The translations under genes were made by a program, and so were the position numbers. 9,035 nucleotides of DNA from an uncultured Bacteroidales bacterium (GTDB taxonomy: Bacteria > Bacteroidota > Bacteroidia > Bacteroidales > UBA3663): the NCBI GenBank assembly GCA_905236195.1, contig CAJOOX010000188.1, forward strand, positions 1 through 9,035. Reading direction: 5' to 3'. This document shows, in pieces, positions 1-5,123 of this stretch (positions are counted from its first letter, which is position 1; the number at the start of each line of letters is the position of its first letter). The notes under the pieces are model-generated. The model was given only the letters and a program-made list of their open reading frames with translations, had not been told where the DNA came from and did no database searches.

Positions 1-112
1 CGCGCCGGGCGGCCAGCGTACCTATAATGAATGTGGTGGAGACCGCTCCACTTAGTCCGACTACCAGAACTCCCAACTTACCGTCGGGACTCAAAACTTG
101 AATCTTATTCAT
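1..112 (-). CDS. ino1: Inositol-3-phosphate synthase, N-terminal part (cut by window edge)
   Basis: This reading frame starts with ATG at 112-110 and runs off the left end, so only 37 codons are visible. The N-terminus contains KLGVLVVGLSGAVSTTF followed by IIGTLAARR. That is the nucleotide-binding (Rossmann) start I recognise from bacterial myo-inositol-1-phosphate synthases, which convert glucose-6-phosphate to inositol-3-phosphate using NAD in the cytosol. In the copies I remember the glycine-rich turn reads G-x-G-G-A; here it reads G-L-S-G-A, so one glycine is a serine. In Bacteroides the product feeds phosphatidylinositol and inositol sphingolipids (established for B. thetaiotaomicron). 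The gene is divergent from the sigma factor and has a good -7 box about 25 bases upstream. The assignment rests on a short fragment; another NAD-binding protein is possible but less likely. Confidence 0.72.
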   Translation of the reverse strand, partial: MNKIQVLSPDGKLGVLVVGLSGAVSTTFIIGTLAARR

Positions 113-136
113 TGATATCTATGTGAATTCTACGCG

Positions 137-144
137 CAAAGATA
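137..144 (-). promoter_or_regulatory. Putative -7 box for ino1 (TATCTTTG)
   Basis: Read on the minus strand this is TATCTTTG, an exact match to the Bacteroidetes -7 consensus TAnnTTTG. It sits 24 bases upstream of the ino1 ATG. No clear TTTG -33 element is present at the usual distance. Transcription would start near 130, giving a leader of roughly 15-20 bases. Confidence 0.5.
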
Positions 145-184
145 CGCTATTTTTTGGAGATAGGAGTATAAAAAACGCATAAAT

Positions 185-215
185 GTCAAAAAATTGCAAT
201 AATTTATCTTTTGAC
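185..215. repeat. Inverted repeat GTCAAAA/TTTTGAC flanking an ATTGCAAT palindrome
   Basis: GTCAAAA (185-191) and TTTTGAC (209-215) are a perfect 7-bp inverted repeat with a 17-base spacer. Inside it lies the 8-bp perfect palindrome ATTGCAAT (193-200). The element is between the two divergent promoters, upstream of the sigma factor -7 box, where an operator could act on one or both genes. The region is very AT-rich, so chance symmetry is a real possibility. Confidence 0.3.
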
Positions 216-239
216 CGCGTAATTTTCAAAAAGTTTTCT

Positions 240-247
240 TATATTTG
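240..247 (+). promoter_or_regulatory. Putative -7 box for the sigma factor (TATATTTG)
   Basis: TATATTTG matches the Bacteroidetes -7 consensus TAnnTTTG exactly and lies 19 bases before the ATG at 267. The nearest TTTG (210-213) is 26 bases upstream, further than the usual spacing, so the -33 element is weak or absent. Transcription would begin around 253-256, giving a very short leader. Confidence 0.5.
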
Positions 248-266
248 TCGCCCGAATGAATAGAAT

Positions 267-761
267 ATGTCAAAAAAAATACTCATCGACAGCTTCGAAA
301 AACGGCTGGTGAACATGCAGAGCGAGATATTGGCTATGGCCCGCAAGTTCTATCCTGCTTCGCCCGACAATGCCCAGGATCTGGCTCAGGAAACCATGCT
401 GCAGATTCTGACAGAACGCAAGAGCTACAAAGAAGAGAACAACTTCAGAGGGTGGGTTTACACCCTGATGTCCCACATCTTTGTCGACGAAATGCGACGC
501 AATGTGCTGGGAGCAACCGACACGGCCGACGACTTCGAATCGGAGGACCCCATCAACCCCGAAAACCAGTTGCTGTCGCAGGATCTGCTGAACACCATCC
601 ACACGCTGCCGGAGGAGCAGCAGCAGACCTTTCTGCTGTATCTGGACGGATACAGCGGGAAAGAGATTGCCGAGAAACTGCATGTGCCTGAAGGAACCGT
701 CAAAAGCCGGCTTCACAACGTCAGGATACGCCTGAAGGGGAGCGGATGGCGCCGTTTTTAG
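267..761 (+). CDS. ECF-type RNA polymerase sigma factor, sigma-70 family
   Basis: The 164-residue product has the two-domain layout of an extracytoplasmic-function sigma factor, which directs core RNA polymerase to a small regulon. Region 2 spans about residues 8-80: the DNAQDLAQETMLQIL stretch (34-48) binds core, and the FRGWVYTLMSHIFVDEMRR segment (60-78) is the -10 recognition helix region. A short acidic linker (83-100) follows. Region 4 (about 104-157) ends in the helix-turn-helix GYSGKEIAEKLHVPEGTVKSR. There is no signal peptide, membrane segment or extra C-terminal domain, so the length is typical of a minimal ECF factor. The ATG at 267 is preferred because it follows a good -7 box at the right distance and begins the conserved part. 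No anti-sigma gene follows; the next gene is convergent. The regulon and inducing signal cannot be read from the sequence. Confidence 0.93.
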   Translation: MSKKILIDSFEKRLVNMQSEILAMARKFYPASPDNAQDLAQETMLQILTERKSYKEENNFRGWVYTLMSHIFVDEMRRNVLGATDTADDFESEDPINPENQLLSQDLLNTIHTLPEEQQQTFLLYLDGYSGKEIAEKLHVPEGTVKSRLHNVRIRLKGSGWRRF

Positions 762-774
762 GCAACGGTAGGAC

Positions 775-808
775 AAAAAACGAAAGTGATTCCTCACTTT
801 CGTTTTTT
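775..808. terminator. Bidirectional intrinsic terminator between the sigma factor and manA
   Basis: A perfect 15-bp stem (775-789 with 794-808) encloses the four-base loop TTCC. The left arm starts with six A and the right arm runs into eight T (803-810), so the hairpin has a U-tract when transcribed in either direction. It begins 14 bases after the sigma factor stop and directly abuts the manA stop codon at 809-811, so it can end both convergent transcripts. Confidence 0.9.
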
Positions 809-1819
809 TTAGCCTCGAACCTCCAGCAGGGTGGCGTTGCCTATCGGCTGCACCCTCAGATTCTGGATGGTTGCGGGCAAGAGTATGGTTTCACCGGCTC
901 GCAGCGTATTGATATCGTCTCCGTCTTCCGCATCGGTGGTTGTGAGGTTGACACGTCCCTCGGTGCAGATGAGGATAACGAACGAATTGACATCGGCATA
1001 CGAAATGTTGACCGATGCATTGAGCTGAATCACCGCAGTCGTGAAATAGGGACTCTCGACAGCGACGTTACGCCGGTTGAATTCCTTGTCGTAATACGAA
1101 TGATAGTCAGGCTGGATATCGGCATAGTTGATGGCGTCAATGCTCTCCTCGGTGTGTAGAGGGCGCAGCTGTCCGTTGGCATCCCGACGGTCGTAGTCAT
1201 AGATACGATAGGTGATGTCGGACGTCTCCTGAATCTCGGCAACCATCGTACCGCTGCAGATGGCATGCACTCGGCCTGCCGGCAGGTAGAACACATCACC
1301 GGGGCGGCATTTGATGTCGCAGAGCGCATCGGCTATGGTATGTTCGTCGAGCAGTTTACGGTACTCGTCCGGGGTAACCAGCGACTTCCATCCGATACGG
1401 AGATGGGCCGTGGGATCGCAATCAGGCATCGCATACCACATCTCGGTCTTGCCGAGAGAGCGGTGCCTCCGCCATGCGAGATTATCATCCGGATGAACCT
1501 GAATGGAGAGATCGCGGGCCGCGTCGATAAACTTGATTAGCAAGGGGAACCTGCGTTTGGGATCTCCTGCCGGAACGTCGGCCATACGTTTGGCCCAAGC
1601 GTCGCCCATAATCTGGGCACCGTGTTCGGCCAGGAGCTGCGAAAGCGTCTGGTTCATATAGATACCGTCAGCCACAAGCGTTTCGTAGCCCGACACATCG
1701 CTTATCTCCCAGCTCTCTCCTATCTGAGCATCCATGTTGTCCATTCCCTTGAGCGCGGTGATTTTGGTGCCGCCCCAAAGGACTGACTTTAATATGGGAA
1801 CAAATTTGAGTGGATTCAT
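809..1819 (-). CDS. manA: Mannose-6-phosphate isomerase, class I
   Basis: This cytosolic zinc enzyme interconverts fructose-6-phosphate and mannose-6-phosphate, supplying mannose units for GDP-mannose and GDP-fucose or taking mannose into glycolysis. The 336-residue chain is the compact form usual in Bacteroidetes and Firmicutes, shorter than the enterobacterial enzyme of about 390. Family marks in order are LKSVLWGG (10-17), GESWEISD (34-41), QVHPDD (107-112), GKTEMWY (123-129), GDVFYLPAGRVHAI (174-187) and SDITYRIYDYDR (200-211). By family comparison the zinc ligands should be Gln107, His109, Glu126 and His185, and Arg205 should be the active-site arginine; all are present. The C-terminal third is the second cupin-like barrel. 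The gene lies 67 bp behind secDF on the same strand. I see no -7 box between them, so it is probably transcribed with secDF. A 17-bp hairpin ends six bases before its ATG. Confidence 0.95.
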   Translation of the reverse strand: MNPLKFVPILKSVLWGGTKITALKGMDNMDAQIGESWEISDVSGYETLVADGIYMNQTLSQLLAEHGAQIMGDAWAKRMADVPAGDPKRRFPLLIKFIDAARDLSIQVHPDDNLAWRRHRSLGKTEMWYAMPDCDPTAHLRIGWKSLVTPDEYRKLLDEHTIADALCDIKCRPGDVFYLPAGRVHAICSGTMVAEIQETSDITYRIYDYDRRDANGQLRPLHTEESIDAINYADIQPDYHSYYDKEFNRRNVAVESPYFTTAVIQLNASVNISYADVNSFVILICTEGRVNLTTTDAEDGDDINTLRAGETILLPATIQNLRVQPIGNATLLEVRG

Positions 1820-1825
1820 AACAAC

Positions 1826-1871
1826 TATATAATCGTCTTTCCCGCATTGAAAAAGGAAAGACGATTATATA
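1826..1871 (-). promoter_or_regulatory. Perfect 17-bp hairpin between secDF and manA
   Basis: Positions 1826-1842 and 1855-1871 are exact reverse complements, with a 12-base loop (1843-1854). In the minus-strand transcript the stem begins 15 bases after the secDF stop and ends six bases before the manA start codon. It is not followed by a U-run (GTTGTT then ATG), so it does not look like a standard intrinsic terminator. It may stabilise the secDF 3' end, attenuate read-through, or mask the ribosome binding region of manA. The structure is seen directly; the role is inference. Confidence 0.7.
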
Positions 1872-1886
1872 TATTAATATGGAGTA

Positions 1887-4800
1887 TTAAGCCTTGAGGG
1901 CTTTCTTCTCCTTGCTGGTCATGAGGCTGTAGGCTACAGGCACGGCAAGGAAGAGGGTTGTAATAGGATCGATCACGATACCGAGCAACATAGCGAAGAT
2001 GAAGCTCTGGATGCTTGCGCCGCCGAAGAAGAAGATAATCAGAAGCACGAGCAGGGTCGTGATTGATGTATTCAACGTACGGATGAAGGTTGCATTGAGG
2101 GCGTCGTTAACCACATCGTAGAGCTTCTTGTCGGGATAGAGACCGCGAACCTCACGAATACGGTCGAAGACAACCACAATGTCGTTGATTGAATAACCGA
2201 TCACCGTCAGAATAGCGGCAATGAAGGCCTGGTCTATTTCCATCGAGAAGGGCATTACCACCCAGAGGACGGCATAGAGACCAAGAATCACAAGCACGTT
2301 GGCCGTCAGACCTACGATGGCACCGGCCGAGTAGGCCCAGGCACGGAAGCGCAGGAGGATGTAGAGGGCGATAACAATGAGCGAAACGATAATGGCCCAG
2401 ATAGCGCCGATCGTGATATCCTCAGCCACCGAAGGACCTACCTTCTGGGTAGATGGAATGTAATCCTCGTTGTTGAAGTCCTCGAATGCGACATTCACAT
2501 AACCGAGTTCCTTACCGGCTTCGTAAATGGCATTCTTGAATTCGAGGTTGGCCTCGGCATCATCCTGTGCGTTGAGCGCATAGTTGGTAGAGATACGTAC
2601 GCGGTTGGCATCGGTTATCTGGATAACGTTGATGGTCACATCCTGGCCTTCGAACTTCTGCTCGAGCTGTGCGTCGAGTTTCTGGATATCAACCGAAGCC
2701 ACGTCGTTGAACGAAACAACATAGTTGCGGCCACCGGTGAAGTCGATACCCTGACGCATACCGGGATAGATGAGAAGGATGATAGCGACAACACCTGCTA
2801 CGGCATAGACGAAGCGGCCTGTCTTACCCTTGGCAACCCAGTCGATATTGGTCTTGCGAATCAGGCCGGATGCAACGCCTTGGAAGGTGAGGTTCTTGAC
2901 CCAGCCCTTCTCAAGAGCGGTCTCAAGGAAGATACGGCTCAGGAAGACGGCCGAGATGAACGATGTAATCAAACCTACCATGAAGGTGAAGGCGAAGCCC
3001 TGGATAGGACCGGTACCGAAGATATAGAGCACGATACCCGTAAGCAATGATGTCAAGTTGGCATCGAAGATAGCCGAGAATGCATTGTCGTAGGCTGCAG
3101 CAACGGAAGTACGGAGTGCCTTGCCGGCCTTGAGTTCTTCCTTGGCACGTTCGTAGATAAGCACGTTGGCATCGACCGCAATACCCAGCGAGAGGACGAG
3201 ACCTGCAATACCGGAGAGGGTCAGCACGACGTGGAACGACGACAGAATACCGAGAGTGAAGAACGTATTAATCAGGAGGCAGCAGTCGGCCACCAGACCT
3301 TCCTTCCAGCCGTAGAAGGCCATCATGTAAAGGAAGAGGAGAATGATAGCGATGATAAACGAGACAACTGAAGCCTCGATAGCTTCCTGACCGAGCGAAG
3401 GACCAATCACATCCTCAGAGACGATATTGACCTTGGCGGCCATCTTACCGCTCTTGAGCACGTTGGCCAGGTCGTTTGCCTCATCGGCATCGAAATCGCC
3501 GGTAATGGACGAGCGGCCGCCGGTGATCTGGCCGTTGACGCGGGGTGCGCTATAGACGGCGTCGTCGAGCACGATGGCTACACACTTGCCGATATTGTCA
3601 CCGGTGAGCTTCGACCAAGTCTTGCCTGCCTCGGGGGTCATCGTCATCGAAACCTCAAACTCGTTGGTGATCTGCTGGAAGTCAGCCTTGGCATCCATCA
3701 CGATGTCGCCGCCCTTGGCTGCATCGGGAAGAGAGGGATGGCCGGAGTTGTCATGTGCCTTGAGGGCATAGAGCTGATAGAAGAGACCGCGTTCGTCAAC
3801 AGACTTCACACCCCAGGCGAACTTCAGTTTGCGGGGGAAGAGATCTTTCACCTGCTTGCGCGACAGCATCTCGTTGATGGCTGCGGTATCGTTGGCCTGT
3901 GCCACGCCTACTACAGGACCGGAGCCCTGGCCGTAGACCTGGAGTTTGGCAAAGAGGGGATACTGCTTCTCGAGCTCTGCCTGTTGCTGTGCCTCGAGGG
4001 CGGTGGAATCCTGCTTGTCGGCATTGGCCAGAATGGCATCGGCGGTAGCATCGGCAGAAGACTCTGCGGGAGCAGCCTCTGCAGGAGCGGACTCCTCAGC
4101 AGCTTCCTCTGCGGGAGCATCCTCGGCGGTCTTGTTCTGCTGGGCAGCGATCACACTGTTGGCCTGCTGGAGGGGCGACATAATCTCGCTCACGTCATAG
4201 GTCTCCCAGAACTCAAGGTTGGCAGAACCCTGCAGGAGTTTCTTCACACGCTCAGGTTCCTTCACACCGGGAAGCTCGACCAGAATACGGCCGGCCTGCT
4301 GGAGACGCTGGATATTGGGAGCAACGACACCGAAACGGTCAATACGGTTGCGGAGAACGTTGAACGAGTTGGAGAGCGCGTCGTCCATCTCTTTCTTGAT
4401 GATGGCAAGCACCTCGCTGTCGTTCATATCCTTCTTGATCTTGTCCTTGAGCTGATAGGTGCTGAAGACATCGGCAAGCTTGGCTGTGGGGTCTGTTTTG
4501 CGATAGTTCTCGGCAAAAGCATCCATGAAGTCGCTACCGCTCACTACAGTACCGCTGTTCTGGGTCTGCTCAAGTGCGGCCACAAAAGTGGGGTTCTGAG
4601 CATTCTCTGCTGCGAGGCTCTTCAACACATCGGCTACTGAAATCTCGAGAATAACGTTCATACCACCCTTCAGGTCAAGGCCGAGGCCAATCTGCATTTC
4701 CTGTGCCTCCTTGAAGGTGTAGCCGAACCATACCTTCTCGGTGGACATGCTGTCAAGGTAGTACTTAGCGGGTGAACCCGTCAGCGCCTCATACTGGGCT

Positions 4801-4904
4801 GCATCATTCTCAACATCGCGCACCTTGAAGGTGAATGAGATGTAGAAAGCGCAGACCAAAGCGAGGAGGACGGCGAACACCGTTACAAATCCTTTGTTTT
4901 GCAT
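1887..4904 (-). CDS. secDF: Fused SecD-SecF protein translocase subunit
   Basis: SecDF is an inner-membrane accessory of SecYEG that uses the proton gradient to pull exported proteins through in the late stage of translocation. This 1005-residue chain joins SecD (about 1-665) and SecF (about 690-1005), as is usual in Bacteroidetes. The SecD half has a first membrane helix (6-25), the motif GLGLDLKGGMNVILE (73-87), a large periplasmic region, then five helices between about 511 and 660. The SecF half has a helix at about 697-714, the DFTGGRNY motif (721-728), a periplasmic domain and five helices from about 830 to 991. The key helix motifs are intact: GIAVDANVLIYER (574-586) with Asp578, and GYSINDIVVVFDRIRE (903-918) with Asp908 and Arg915. 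These align with the proton-path residues known from Thermus SecDF. Residues about 255-315 form an Ala/Glu/Pro-rich low-complexity insert in the periplasmic head. The gene is complete, with ATG at 4904-4902. Confidence 0.97.
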   Translation of the reverse strand: MQNKGFVTVFAVLLALVCAFYISFTFKVRDVENDAAQYEALTGSPAKYYLDSMSTEKVWFGYTFKEAQEMQIGLGLDLKGGMNVILEISVADVLKSLAAENAQNPTFVAALEQTQNSGTVVSGSDFMDAFAENYRKTDPTAKLADVFSTYQLKDKIKKDMNDSEVLAIIKKEMDDALSNSFNVLRNRIDRFGVVAPNIQRLQQAGRILVELPGVKEPERVKKLLQGSANLEFWETYDVSEIMSPLQQANSVIAAQQNKTAEDAPAEEAAEESAPAEAAPAESSADATADAILANADKQDSTALEAQQQAELEKQYPLFAKLQVYGQGSGPVVGVAQANDTAAINEMLSRKQVKDLFPRKLKFAWGVKSVDERGLFYQLYALKAHDNSGHPSLPDAAKGGDIVMDAKADFQQITNEFEVSMTMTPEAGKTWSKLTGDNIGKCVAIVLDDAVYSAPRVNGQITGGRSSITGDFDADEANDLANVLKSGKMAAKVNIVSEDVIGPSLGQEAIEASVVSFIIAIILLFLYMMAFYGWKEGLVADCCLLINTFFTLGILSSFHVVLTLSGIAGLVLSLGIAVDANVLIYERAKEELKAGKALRTSVAAAYDNAFSAIFDANLTSLLTGIVLYIFGTGPIQGFAFTFMVGLITSFISAVFLSRIFLETALEKGWVKNLTFQGVASGLIRKTNIDWVAKGKTGRFVYAVAGVVAIILLIYPGMRQGIDFTGGRNYVVSFNDVASVDIQKLDAQLEQKFEGQDVTINVIQITDANRVRISTNYALNAQDDAEANLEFKNAIYEAGKELGYVNVAFEDFNNEDYIPSTQKVGPSVAEDITIGAIWAIIVSLIVIALYILLRFRAWAYSAGAIVGLTANVLVILGLYAVLWVVMPFSMEIDQAFIAAILTVIGYSINDIVVVFDRIREVRGLYPDKKLYDVVNDALNATFIRTLNTSITTLLVLLIIFFFGGASIQSFIFAMLLGIVIDPITTLFLAVPVAYSLMTSKEKKALKA

Positions 4905-4964
4905 TGTTGTTTGTAAAAAACTTTTTTATTATTTATTTTATTTGTTTCGCTTTTTATTCCCGAC

Positions 4965-4996
4965 TTTTGGACTCAAAAGAACCCAAAGTCCACAAA
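4965..4996 (-). promoter_or_regulatory. Hairpin at the 5' end of the secDF leader
   Basis: GGACT (4969-4973) pairs with AGTCC (4987-4991), and four more T-A pairs extend the stem past a one-base bulge at 4993. The loop is 13 bases. The structure falls just after the predicted transcription start of secDF (near 4999), so it would be the first element of a leader of about 95 bases. It may protect the 5' end or regulate expression; no function can be read from the sequence alone. Confidence 0.35.
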
Positions 4997-5005
4997 ATCG
5001 CGTCG

Positions 5006-5013
5006 CAAAGATA
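5006..5013 (-). promoter_or_regulatory. Putative -7 box for secDF-manA (TATCTTTG)
   Basis: On the minus strand this reads TATCTTTG, an exact Bacteroidetes -7 consensus, 101 bases upstream of the secDF ATG. The expected -33 position reads GTTTC rather than TTTG. Downstream of it lies a long A-rich leader without Shine-Dalgarno sequence, usual for this phylum. Confidence 0.55.
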
Positions 5014-5071
5014 GCAAAAATTTCCGAAACTACGGCATTTTTCTCACATTTTTATTTTTTTAGGGTCATTT

Positions 5072-5104
5072 TTTGCTGTTTTTGGCACTTTTTGTTTATC
5101 TTCG
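5072..5104 (+). promoter_or_regulatory. Putative promoter for the lipoprotein operon (TTTG, 21 bp, TATCTTCG)
   Basis: TTTG (5072-5075) and TATCTTCG (5097-5104) are separated by 21 bases and resemble the Bacteroidetes -33/-7 pair, with C for T at the seventh position of the -7 box. Transcription would start near 5110-5112. That makes the ATG at 5124 a better start than the one at 5109, and it rules out the TTG at 5073, which lies inside the promoter. Confidence 0.5.
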
Positions 5105-5123
5105 CACCATGTTTCGACAAATA

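Noticed and set aside
775..808. Small RNA or operator at the sigma/manA junction
   Set aside because: The perfect stem with A/T-tracts on both sides is fully explained as a bidirectional terminator for convergent genes.
3738..4640. 300-codon open frame antisense to secDF
   Set aside because: It lies fully inside a well-supported gene, shows Leu/Gly-rich composition expected from reading the opposite strand, and has no recognisable motif.
4905..5000. Arrest peptide in the secDF leader, as with VemP
   Set aside because: Only very short frames from non-ATG starts (about 6-13 codons) can be read in the leader; none has a signal sequence or arrest-like motif.
5073..5123. Upstream TTG start that would lengthen the lipoprotein by 17 residues
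   Set aside because: It would lie within the predicted promoter and put MLFLALFVYLRT before a complete lipoprotein signal peptide. ATG 5124 gives a normal signal and fits the promoter.
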